Source of the DNA: JBBDWJ01 sp040902925
GTDB lineage: Bacteria > Acidobacteriota > Terriglobia > Bryobacterales > UBA6623
Assembly (NCBI GenBank): GCA_040902925.1
Contig: JBBDWJ010000189.1
Coordinates: 1-25,087, forward strand
Direction: 5' to 3'
DNA length: 25,087 bases
Part shown: piece after piece, positions 14,909 to 21,896 of the stretch
Numbering within the stretch: the stretch's first letter is position 1
Layout of the letters: every line of letters begins with the position of its first letter
Made by a program: the position numbers and the translations under genes
Notes under the pieces: generated by a model
Databases searched by the model: none
Seen by the model: the letters and a program-made list of their open reading frames with translations, nothing else
Told to the model about the DNA's origin: nothing

Positions 14909-16438
14909 TCACTGGATCGCCACTGACACCCGGTTAGCGGCTTTGCCTTGCACTTCCAAAACGACTTCGATCTCGCCGCGGCCCGTCAAAGTACGCGGCA
15001 GGCGCACGTTGAGTTGATCCAAGCCCGGATATTCCAGTTGCACCCCCGCGTAGAGCACTTCGGCGGGCTCGCCCCCGGCCGTGACCTTTACCACGGCGAG
15101 CGACATGCGCCAGCGAAAACCGGTCCCGAACAACACCAGAACGACCTGCTCGGACTCCGAGCCCAGATCAAGCGCGACCGGCGAGCATCGAACGTCCTGG
15201 CCAATGCACCGGAAAACTTCCTCGACTTGCTGCGTACCATCAGCGCCGACGCGGACCGCGATCGCCGCGGCGACTCCCCGGCCGTCGAAATTCGCCGCAA
15301 ACAGCGAGGGCGCCACCTGCTCGATCTGCACCAGCCCCGAGGCTCGCAGCTCACCGCCAGGGCCAAAAACTTTGACGGTTCCCGGGCCCGTCAATGATGA
15401 TAAGGGCGCCAGAAAATTGACCTGCTCAGGCGACACGAACAACAGTTTCGCCGGCGATTCGCGCTGGCTGCGGTCGGTGACGGTGACCCGCACGCCGGCC
15501 AGGGTCTCCGGCAGCGGCAAAGACACGGCCGCCTGGGTGGTGGCCGACAAAGAGCGCCCGAAGGCGCTGGCGAGCGAGGCCGTGGCCAACAACGGCCCCT
15601 GGAAACTGGCTGCTGAAACGGTTTCGAGCGCCGTCGCCGCTTTGCAGACGCCACTCGCGTCAACGAAACTACCGGAACCCACGGCCAGCGCCATCTCGGC
15701 GAAGATTTTCGGCGGCGACTGCGGGCTGTCGTAGGCGGCCGGCGGGAGCCATTGGCTCCCCGCCGGCAAGCATCCCCAGAAATCGCAGCTCAGCTCGACG
15801 ACCGTTTCCGGATAGATCAGCGTCTGGATCAAATCGTCGCCGGTAATCGGGTCGAGCTCGTAGATCGACATGAAATTCGGGCCGTGCGAATAGGTGTGCA
15901 CGTCGCTGCAACCGCCCTGGTCGAGTTGGCCGTCTGCATCGGTGTCCGCGGGGCAGCTCACCGGAATGTTGACAACCTGCGTGCCCAGCACGTTTACCCC
16001 TGTGGTCGAAACCTGTTCGCTGCAGTCGGCGGCGTTGTAGAGCGTGCAATTCGGAGCGCGGAACAAGTCGTGGTCCGTGCAACTGTTCCACTCCTGCCAG
16101 CGATTGCCGCACACCCGGCGGCGGACGCCGCTGTTGTCAACGATCTCCTGGTTGTCGCGGCACCAGCCGTCGAACTGGTGTCCATCGAGCTTGTGGCCGA
16201 AGTTGGAGGTGACACCCCAGTTGCCGAAGGGAGCGCTATGCAGCCGGTCGGGGCACTCGACGTTTACCGGACCCATCACGCGTCGCTCGCGGTTGAGGCC
16301 AGCTACCGAAAGCCGGCACACCTGCGCTTGGCAGACGCCGGCCACGGCGAGCGCGAGGGTCAAGGTCAGGCACGCGGCGCCCACGAGGCGCACGGCCGCA
16401 GGGCGACGAGTTCCTTCGAGCATTTGCAGGCGCTGCAC
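14909..16438 (-). CDS. Secreted protein with Solibacter-type TIGR03437 C-terminal domain
   Basis: The 509-residue protein has a signal peptide (RLVGAACLTLTLALAVAG, with cleavage likely after CQA at 38). A cysteine-rich N-terminal region (about 40-265, 13 cysteines) contains DTDADGQLDQGG (165-176), which resembles a calcium-binding loop of the EF-hand or thrombospondin type-3 kind. The last 235 residues match TIGR03437, a domain abundant in Solibacter-like genomes, with LLFVSPEQVNFLAPL, VLVLFGTGFRWR and EVLYAGVQLEYPGLDQLNVR as its typical core. That domain's function is unknown; it probably mediates surface or extracellular interaction. The GTG at 16438 opens the frame and an ATG at 16423 is equally possible. 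A perfect CGAAGAT-CTTT-ATCTTCG hairpin (16438-16455) covers the GTG region and could limit initiation. Confidence 0.8.
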   Translation of the reverse strand: MQRLQMLEGTRRPAAVRLVGAACLTLTLALAVAGVCQAQVCRLSVAGLNRERRVMGPVNVECPDRLHSAPFGNWGVTSNFGHKLDGHQFDGWCRDNQEIVDNSGVRRRVCGNRWQEWNSCTDHDLFRAPNCTLYNAADCSEQVSTTGVNVLGTQVVNIPVSCPADTDADGQLDQGGCSDVHTYSHGPNFMSIYELDPITGDDLIQTLIYPETVVELSCDFWGCLPAGSQWLPPAAYDSPQSPPKIFAEMALAVGSGSFVDASGVCKAATALETVSAASFQGPLLATASLASAFGRSLSATTQAAVSLPLPETLAGVRVTVTDRSQRESPAKLLFVSPEQVNFLAPLSSLTGPGTVKVFGPGGELRASGLVQIEQVAPSLFAANFDGRGVAAAIAVRVGADGTQQVEEVFRCIGQDVRCSPVALDLGSESEQVVLVLFGTGFRWRMSLAVVKVTAGGEPAEVLYAGVQLEYPGLDQLNVRLPRTLTGRGEIEVVLEVQGKAANRVSVAIQ

Positions 16439-16493
16439 GAAGATCTTTATCTTCGCATGGACGTTTTTTGGCGTGCCGAAGGGGCGGGCGGCA

Positions 16494-17084
16494 TCAAGAA
16501 TTTGACTTGGTTTTCACCGCGAGGATGATCCCGGTGGCCCAGTTCAATCGTGTCACGAGTACGTCGGCTCGCGCCGCGAGTTCTTCCAGCGCTAGGGCCA
16601 CTTTTTTACCGTGATCTTCGGGCCAGCTTGGCTGCGGCAGCATGTCGTCGATGACGTAGAGGCCGCCGGGCTTGAGCAGCGCTATGGCCTCGTTGAGATG
16701 GGTGAACTTGCCGGCCCAAGTGTCGGCAAAGATCAAATCGAAGCGGCTGGACTCAGCCCCGCTGAGGTAATCCGCCGCATCGGTTTGCACGAAATGGACT
16801 CGAGGATCATCCTCGTCGAGGTGTTTTTTCGCGATGCCCTGGAATCTTGCTTCGGACTCGACTGTGGTCAGCGCGGAAGCGGCATCCATGCCGTCCAGCA
16901 GCCAGGCCGTGGCGTACCCCGTTCCGGTGCCGAGTTCGAGCAATTGGCCAGCGGGCTTTGTGGCCGCCAAGGTTCGCAGCAGCGAGCCTGTTTTTGGCTC
17001 GGATGCCATCGTGAAGCCGATCGCCTTGGTGGCGGCCAGGATGGCTTCCGCGCTCGGCGGGGGGTCGGCAGGTTCGTCGTTCAT
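16494..17084 (-). CDS. SAM-dependent O-methyltransferase-like protein
   Basis: With the ATG at 17084 the protein has 196 residues and a Rossmann-type methyltransferase fold. It shows SAM motif LELGTGTGYAT (49-59), an acidic end of strand 2 (TTVESEARF, Glu76), TDAADYL (101-107), DLIFADTWAGKF (116-127, metal or substrate aspartate) and LLKPGGLYVIDDMLPQPSW (136-154). This is closest to the cation-dependent catechol/caffeoyl-CoA O-methyltransferase type. The substrate is unknown. The frame is open to a GTG at 17135, but that extension would cross a strong hairpin (17104-17127) just after leuA, so I prefer the ATG. It is downstream of leuA on the same strand and could be read through from it. Confidence 0.82.
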   Translation of the reverse strand: MNDEPADPPPSAEAILAATKAIGFTMASEPKTGSLLRTLAATKPAGQLLELGTGTGYATAWLLDGMDAASALTTVESEARFQGIAKKHLDEDDPRVHFVQTDAADYLSGAESSRFDLIFADTWAGKFTHLNEAIALLKPGGLYVIDDMLPQPSWPEDHGKKVALALEELAARADVLVTRLNWATGIILAVKTKSNS

Positions 17085-17103
17085 GACTAGCGGGTCAAGC
17101 TTT

Positions 17104-17127
17104 CGGACCGGCAAGAGTACCGGTCCG
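17104..17127 (-). terminator. Hairpin downstream of leuA, terminator-like
   Basis: CGGACCGG (17104-17111) and CCGGTCCG (17120-17127) pair perfectly around an 8-nt loop, 25 bp after the leuA stop. There is no long run of T on the minus strand after the hairpin, so termination may be partial or depend on Rho. Its position argues against the longer GTG start of the methyltransferase. Confidence 0.55.
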
Positions 17128-17151
17128 CACTTCACAGGTTAGGAGGAAGGC

Positions 17152-18333
17152 TCAGGCTACTGGCGCTTCGACTTGCTTGCGGTAGCCCATCTCATCGAGC
17201 AGGCTGGCGATGTCGTCGTTGGTCAAACCCTTGCGGGCGTCGGCCAGCGTGGTAAACGCTTCGTAAACCTTGGTCAGATCGTCCTTGGCGAGGTCGCCGT
17301 AGCCCAGGTCTTTGACGCGCTCGTGCAGCGCGTGCCGGCCGCTGTGCTTGCCCAACACCAGGTTCGTCCTGGGGACGCCGACTTGCTCGGGCCGCATGAT
17401 CTCGTAGGTCGACGGGTGCTTTAGGTAGCCGTCCTGGTGGATGCCCGCTTCGTGCGCGAACGCGTTCACGCCTACGATCGCCTTGTTCGGTTGCGGGCCG
17501 AAGGTGATGCATTCGGCCAGCATCTGGCTGGCGGGGTAGAGCAGCTCGGACTTGATGTTGGTGTGGAAGGGTGTGCGGTCGCGGCGCACGTTCATGATCA
17601 TGGCCACTTCCTCGAGCGCACAGTTGCCGGCGCGCTCGCCGATGCCGTTCATGGCGCACTCGATCTGCCGCGCCCCCGCGTGTAGGGCAGCCATCGAGTT
17701 GGCTACCGCCAGACCCAGATCGTCGTGCGTATGTACGCTGACGATCGCCCGGCCTTCCACGGCCTCGACGACGCGCGCGATGATTTCCGCGTAATGGTCG
17801 GGGACCATGAAGCCTACGGTGTCTGGAATGTTGATCGTCGTCGCGCCGGCGTCCACAGCGGCCTTCGAAATCCTGCACAGGTAGTCGATTTCGGTGCGCG
17901 TGGCGTCCTCGGCCGAAAACTCCACGTCGTCGACGTGCGCCTTGGCGCGCTCAACCGCCCGTACGGCGTCTTCGAGCACCTGCTGCTGGGTTTTCTTGAG
18001 CTTGTATTGGAGATGGATCTCGCTGGTCGCGATGAAGCAGTGCAGCCGGGGATCTTGAGATGTCTCCAGCGACTTCAGCGCCCGGTCGATGTCGGCAGGG
18101 ACAGCGCGCGCGAGCGCCGCCACCGTCACGTCGCGGCCGTACTCGGAGCCAATCGCCCGCACCGACTCGAAATCGCCCTCCGACGCGATCGGAAAGCCCG
18201 CCTCGAGAATATCCACACCCAGCGCGACAAGCTGCTTCGCTACGCGCAACTTTTCAGCGACGGTCATGCTGCAGCCCGGCGACTGCTCTCCGTCACGCAA
18301 GGTGGTGTCAAAAATGAATACCCGGTCGGACAC
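17152..18333 (-). CDS. leuA: 2-isopropylmalate synthase, short form without the C-terminal regulatory domain
   Basis: This enzyme condenses acetyl-CoA with 2-oxoisovalerate in the first committed step of leucine synthesis. The 393-residue protein has the full TIM-barrel catalytic part: DTTLRDGEQSPG (9-20, Arg13 and metal ligand Asp14), NIPDTVGF (168-175), HTHDDLGLAVANS (201-213, metal ligands His201 and His203) and MNGIGERAGNCALEEVAM (228-245, Asn237). A linker subdomain follows (VGVNAFAHEAGIHQDGYLKH, then GKHSGRHAL). Classic LeuA proteins continue to about 510-520 residues with a leucine-binding dimer domain, which is absent here without sign of a frameshift. Feedback inhibition by leucine is therefore doubtful. 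Homocitrate or citramalate synthase activity cannot be excluded. The start is GTG with AAGGAG 7 nt upstream. It is divergent from a LysR gene. Confidence 0.88.
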   Translation of the reverse strand: MSDRVFIFDTTLRDGEQSPGCSMTVAEKLRVAKQLVALGVDILEAGFPIASEGDFESVRAIGSEYGRDVTVAALARAVPADIDRALKSLETSQDPRLHCFIATSEIHLQYKLKKTQQQVLEDAVRAVERAKAHVDDVEFSAEDATRTEIDYLCRISKAAVDAGATTINIPDTVGFMVPDHYAEIIARVVEAVEGRAIVSVHTHDDLGLAVANSMAALHAGARQIECAMNGIGERAGNCALEEVAMIMNVRRDRTPFHTNIKSELLYPASQMLAECITFGPQPNKAIVGVNAFAHEAGIHQDGYLKHPSTYEIMRPEQVGVPRTNLVLGKHSGRHALHERVKDLGYGDLAKDDLTKVYEAFTTLADARKGLTNDDIASLLDEMGYRKQVEAPVA

Positions 18334-18402
18334 GAGAAATCTCCTTCACCCTCAGGGGCTGGCTTCGAGAAGCTTGTTCTTCAGTAAAACATCCAGCCCA
18401 TC

Positions 18403-18419
18403 TATAAATCAAATTTATA
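18403..18419. promoter_or_regulatory. Perfect 7-bp inverted repeat in the leuA-lysR intergenic region, likely LysR-type operator
   Basis: TATAAAT-CAA-ATTTATA is a perfect dyad, A/T-rich in a G+C-rich genome, 70 bp upstream of leuA. It contains the T-N11-A pattern used by LysR regulators. The divergent LysR gene makes this the best candidate binding site. Confidence 0.55.
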
Positions 18420-18448
18420 ATCATCTACCTTGGCTGCTTGTTTGACTG

Positions 18449-18468
18449 ATAAGATAACCTTTCCTTAT
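18449..18468. promoter_or_regulatory. Second inverted repeat (ATAAG-N10-CTTAT) in the leuA-lysR intergenic region
   Basis: ATAAG (18449-18453) and CTTAT (18464-18468) are separated by 10 bp, again fitting the LysR geometry. The site lies about 30 bp from the first dyad, so the two could be the recognition and activation sites of one regulator. Regulation of both leuA and lysR from here is inference. Confidence 0.45.
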
Positions 18469-18619
18469 GGTTCTAGCTAGTACGATTGACAATCCTTTGG
18501 GCAAACGGCGGGATTGGCGCCTGCTGAAGGCAGCGACCGGAAGGCGGCCCCTGCACGACAGCCTGCTCAGCAGGCCCTCATTGATTCGGATGTCCCGTTT
18601 CAAACGCCCCGGAAGGTGA
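18467..18619 (+). CDS. Possible 50-residue leader ORF upstream of lysR
   Basis: An ATG at 18467 opens a 50-codon frame ending in TGA at 18617-18619, 10 nt before the lysR start. The product would be strongly basic (start MVLASTIDNPLGKRRDW, end FKRPGR). I recognise no family, there is no ribosome binding site in front of it, and its ATG lies in the second inverted repeat. Its stop overlaps the lysR ribosome binding site, so if translated it could couple to lysR. It may equally be a chance frame. Confidence 0.2.
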   Translation: MVLASTIDNPLGKRRDWRLLKAATGRRPLHDSLLSRPSLIRMSRFKRPGR

Positions 18620-18629
18620 GAATTCGCAC

Positions 18630-19508
18630 ATGGACGCCTCACTGCTAGAAACATTCGTCGCGGTCGTCGAAGAGGGTAGCTTTTCGGGTGCGGGGAGAAA
18701 GCTGCTGCGCACGCAGCCGGCGGTCTCGCTGGCTCTCAAGCGCCTCGAAGGGGAGTTGGGCGAAAAGCTGATCGACCGCTCTTCCAAAAGCTTGGTGCTC
18801 ACCGATGCCGGCCGGATGGTGTTCGAATTTGCCAACCGCTTCGACGGCCTCGACCGTGAGTTGACCAACGCCCTCAAGGAGCTCCGCGACAAACGCGCCG
18901 GCAAGCTGACGATTGGCGCCAACGAGTCGACCGCGCTTTATCTGCTTTCCCATGTCGTTGACTACCGCAGGCAGTACCCGAGCGTGAAGGTAGAGATCCG
19001 CCGCAGCTTGTCGAGCCGCATTCCGGAGGCGGTGCTGCAAGGGTCGCTCGAAATGGGCGCGGTGAGCTACGATCCGGCCGACCCGCACCTCGAATCGCTC
19101 GAAATCTACACCGACGCGCTGACGTTTGTGACATCGCCCCAGCACCGGCTTGCCGGGCGCGGCAAAGTGAGCATCACCGAGCTGGGCATGGAAACGTTCA
19201 TCGCCCACAACGTCATCTCGCCCTACCGCGCCCGGGTGATCGAGGCTTTTCGCCGTCACCAGGTGGCGCTCAACATGGACGTCCAGATGCCGACGATTGA
19301 GACGATCCGCGCCATGGTGCGGCTCAATCTGGGGGTGACCTTTCTGCCGCGAATGTGCGTCGAGCAAGACATTTCCGTCGGTCTGCTGTGCGAGGTTTCC
19401 GTGGATGAAATCGAGGTCGAGCGCAAAATCCGCTTGGTCTACCCGGCGAAACGCAAACTCTCGTACGCGGCGCAGGCCTTTCTCGAGCTGGTCGGAAAAG
19501 CTTCCTAG
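18630..19508 (+). CDS. LysR-family transcriptional regulator
   Basis: The 292-residue protein starts with the LysR winged helix-turn-helix (1-60: LETFVAVVEEGSFSGAGRKL, then QPAVSLALKRLEGELGEKLI) and a linker helix to about 88. A periplasmic-binding-protein-like effector domain follows (from GKLTIGANESTALYLL near 91 to the end). The length is normal. GGAAGGTGAG lies about 10 nt before the ATG, a strong ribosome binding site. It is transcribed away from leuA across about 296 bp that contain two LysR-type dyads, the classic arrangement for a regulator of the divergent gene. The effector is unknown; a leucine-pathway intermediate would make sense but is not shown. Confidence 0.9.
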   Translation: MDASLLETFVAVVEEGSFSGAGRKLLRTQPAVSLALKRLEGELGEKLIDRSSKSLVLTDAGRMVFEFANRFDGLDRELTNALKELRDKRAGKLTIGANESTALYLLSHVVDYRRQYPSVKVEIRRSLSSRIPEAVLQGSLEMGAVSYDPADPHLESLEIYTDALTFVTSPQHRLAGRGKVSITELGMETFIAHNVISPYRARVIEAFRRHQVALNMDVQMPTIETIRAMVRLNLGVTFLPRMCVEQDISVGLLCEVSVDEIEVERKIRLVYPAKRKLSYAAQAFLELVGKAS

Positions 19509-19513
19509 CCATT

Positions 19514-19535
19514 GCCTAGCTGGCGAGAGCTAGGC
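19514..19535 (+). terminator. Hairpin after lysR
   Basis: GCCTAGCT and AGCTAGGC pair perfectly around a 6-nt loop, starting 6 nt after the lysR stop. No T run follows, so it is only terminator-like. A weaker 6-bp hairpin ACCCGG/CCGGGT lies at 19590-19613 in the same 149-bp gap. Confidence 0.5.
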
Positions 19536-19657
19536 GCCATGGCGGCCATCCTAGCCATACTGGATGAAGGTTCGCTGTCTGGATTGCACACCCGGGATTG
19601 CACCGAGCCGGGTATGCCCGCCGAATCGATCCACCTTCAAGCAAGCGCTGAAGCCAA

Positions 19658-20350
19658 ATGCCTATGCAAGAATTCACCTGCCGCGCGATCCTGTTCGACC
19701 TCGACGGCGTGCTGGTCGACTCGACCGATTGCATCGAGCGCCACTGGACTCGCTGGGCCACGCAGCATGGGCTCGACCCGGCGCAGGTCATTCGGGCGGC
19801 GCACGGCCGGCCTACGGTCGAGACGATCCGGGAAGTGGCGCCGCACTTGAATGCCGCCGACGAGACCGCCCGGTTGGAAGCCGGCGAGGCCTCCGACACG
19901 GATGGGGTCTGTGCCTTCCTGGGAGCGGGCGAGTTGTTGAAGTCGCTTCCCGAGGGAAGTTGGGCGGTGGCCACCTCCGGCACGCGCCTCACCGCAACCA
20001 GCCGCCTGAAACAGACGGGCCTGCCCGCGCCCCAGGTGCTGATCACCGCCGATGACATCCGGCACGGCAAACCGCACCCGGAGCCCTACCTGCTGGCAGC
20101 GCAAGGGCTTGGGGTCAGTCCGGCGGATTGCATCGTCGTTGAGGACGCGCCGCCTGGGGTGGGCTCAGGGCGAGCCGCTGGCGCACGGGTAGTGGCCGTC
20201 GCGACCTCCCATGGCGTGGAAGAGCTGGCCGGGGCCGACGCGATCATTCCTGAAGTGCGGTTCCTCGAGGTGGTTTTGAACTCGAATGGAGACGGGCTGA
20301 CGGTCAGGCTTCGCGAAACCCCCAGCGGGCAATCGTCCAAAGAATCTTGA
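19658..20350 (+). CDS. HAD-superfamily phosphatase (beta-phosphoglucomutase/sugar-phosphatase type)
   Basis: The 230-residue cytoplasmic protein has all four HAD motifs: DLDGVLVDS (14-22, nucleophile Asp14 and acid Asp16), ATSGT (105-109), GKPHPEPYL (137-145, Lys138) and VEDAPPG (161-167, Glu162 and Asp163). A helical cap lies between about 24 and 85, as in subfamily I. The closest known types are sugar-phosphate phosphatases and phosphoglycolate phosphatase; the substrate cannot be told. ATG 19658 is used, with a second ATG two codons later. Its last 47 bp overlap the convergent glycosyltransferase gene, so the final 15 residues (GLTVRLRETPSGQSSKES region) are encoded opposite that gene's C-terminus and are probably not part of the fold. 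Confidence 0.88.
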   Translation: MPMQEFTCRAILFDLDGVLVDSTDCIERHWTRWATQHGLDPAQVIRAAHGRPTVETIREVAPHLNAADETARLEAGEASDTDGVCAFLGAGELLKSLPEGSWAVATSGTRLTATSRLKQTGLPAPQVLITADDIRHGKPHPEPYLLAAQGLGVSPADCIVVEDAPPGVGSGRAAGARVVAVATSHGVEELAGADAIIPEVRFLEVVLNSNGDGLTVRLRETPSGQSSKES

Positions 20351-20993
20351 CTCCGGCGGCCACGCTTCCTGCGAAGGTGCCGGATACTTTGCTGTCCCCC
20401 GCGAGACGGCGCCGGCAGGTCACAGGCACCTCCTCGACGCGCAGTCCCTTTCGCAGCGCCTTGATTTGCATCTCGATCGTCCAGCCGTAATTGCGATCAG
20501 CCATTTCGAGCTGCTTCAGGCTGGATAAGCGAATGGCGCGGAACGGGCCCAGGTCGGTGTAGCGAAAGCCGTAGAGCGCCCGAGTCAAGACCACGGCGAG
20601 ACGGTTTCCCATCCGCTGGTGAACCGCGAGAGCGCCCGGCTCGCGGCTTCCCAACTCGCGCGAGCCTACGACCAGGTCGGCATGCCCTTCCGAGATGGGC
20701 TGGATCAACCGCGGGGCCTCGGCGGGAACGTCGGAGCCATCCGCATCCAGGAAAACCACGATTTCGGTTTCGGGGTCGAGGTAGTCCAACCCCCGCAGGC
20801 AGGCGCTGCCATAACCGCGGCGGGGCTCCTCGATGACGAGCGCCCCCAGGGACCGCGCCACCGTTGCAGTCTGGTCGGTCGAGCCGTTGTCAACCACGAT
20901 CACCTGGCCAAAAACGTCCGGGGGAATCTCCTTCAGTACCTGTCCGATCGACCGCTCTTCGTTGAGCGCGGGAATAATCAAGGCTGCCTTCAT
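20304..20993 (-). CDS. Family 2 glycosyltransferase, dolichyl-phosphate mannosyltransferase-like
   Basis: The 229-residue protein is a GT-A enzyme. It has LIIPALNEERSIGQVL (5-20, nucleotide binding), VVDNGSTDQT (33-42), a DxD-type site FLDADGSD (81-88, Asp83 and Asp85), VVGSRELGSREPG and TDLGPFRAIRLSSL, which is typical of the DPM1/DPG-synthase group. No membrane helices follow, unlike longer polyprenyl-phosphate glycosyltransferases, although the C-terminus (VAAGVKILWTIARWGF) is amphipathic or hydrophobic and may touch the membrane. It probably moves a sugar from a nucleotide donor to a lipid or polyprenyl phosphate; donor and acceptor are unknown. It is divergent from lepB and overlaps the HAD gene by 47 bp tail to tail. 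Confidence 0.9.
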   Translation of the reverse strand: MKAALIIPALNEERSIGQVLKEIPPDVFGQVIVVDNGSTDQTATVARSLGALVIEEPRRGYGSACLRGLDYLDPETEIVVFLDADGSDVPAEAPRLIQPISEGHADLVVGSRELGSREPGALAVHQRMGNRLAVVLTRALYGFRYTDLGPFRAIRLSSLKQLEMADRNYGWTIEMQIKALRKGLRVEEVPVTCRRRLAGDSKVSGTFAGSVAAGVKILWTIARWGFREA

Positions 20994-21248
20994 CGTTTTA
21001 CTTGCGGCGGATGTTTCGGATCGCCGTCGGCCCGAACTCCAGCGTTGTCAAAAGATTACCGCGGCGTGACGGAGCCCGGGCGAGGCGGCGGCTGCACGCT
21101 CGTTTGAAAAAAGCTAGCAACCTAGGCCGCTCTGACTCAGCCAAGGCGCGGCCGCTTCGTCGTTATTTAGGTAAACCGCCTTGTCGCTCCGACGGGGATC
21201 GTGATACAAAAACGAGAGGCCGTATCCTCCCAGGCTCGACCCACATCC
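20994..21248. other. 255-bp divergent intergenic region between the glycosyltransferase and lepB
   Basis: Promoters for both genes should lie here. TTGTCG at about 21180, with TACAAA 18 bp further on, could be a weak sigma-70 promoter for lepB-carA. I see no repeat, RNA or gene in the stretch. Confidence 0.3.
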
Positions 21249-21896
21249 ATGGAATCATTCGAGAGCAACCGCCCGGCTGATGCCAATGACGGTACCGGGG
21301 CTGTGGGATTAGCAGCTTCCACGGCCGCGCTAGAGCCGGTGAGCGAGGCCATCGCAGCGCCCGGCGCCTCGGCGCCGCCCTCGTTCTGGTTCGACGTTCA
21401 GGTCTGGCTGCGCGACATCTTTTTCTCGGTCGCCATTGCCGCCGTCGTCATCGTCTTTCTTTACCAGCCGGTGAAGGTCGAAGGGACGAGCATGCTGCCG
21501 TGGCTCGAAGACCAGGAACGAATCTTTGTCAACAAGTTCGTCTATCGCTTCGAAGACATCGCGCGCGGTGACATTATCGTCTTCCGGTTCCCGCTCGACC
21601 CTTCCAAATCCTATATTAAGCGAGTCGCCGGCTTGCCCGGAGACGTCGTGGAGATCGTCGACGGACGCCTGTTTGTCAACAACAAGGAAGTCCCGGAGCC
21701 GTACGTTCTGCCCAGCTTTCGCGACCAGAGCAGCTCGCGGCCCGTCATCGTGGCTGAGGGTGAGTTCTTTGTCCTTGGAGACCATCGCAACACCTCCAAC
21801 GACAGCCGTACCTGGGGGACCGTCGCCCGCCGTCATATCACTGGAAAAGCGGTTTTCGCCTACTGGCCCTTGGAGCGCTTTGGAGTTTTGGAATGA
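21249..21896 (+). CDS. lepB: Signal peptidase I
   Basis: This membrane protease removes signal peptides from exported proteins. With the ATG at 21249 it has 215 residues: a flexible Ala/Pro-rich N-terminal tail (1-48), one membrane helix (about 56-74), then the catalytic domain. The active site is Ser81 in EGTSMLP and Lys124 in YIKRVAGLPGD; GDHRNTSNDSRTWG (178-190) is the conserved box E. GTG at 21201 would add 16 residues; neither start has a good ribosome binding site. A single N-terminal anchor is usual outside gamma-proteobacteria. The stop overlaps the carA start as ATGA, so lepB and carA are co-transcribed and probably translationally coupled although unrelated in function. Confidence 0.93.
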   Translation: MESFESNRPADANDGTGAVGLAASTAALEPVSEAIAAPGASAPPSFWFDVQVWLRDIFFSVAIAAVVIVFLYQPVKVEGTSMLPWLEDQERIFVNKFVYRFEDIARGDIIVFRFPLDPSKSYIKRVAGLPGDVVEIVDGRLFVNNKEVPEPYVLPSFRDQSSSRPVIVAEGEFFVLGDHRNTSNDSRTWGTVARRHITGKAVFAYWPLERFGVLE

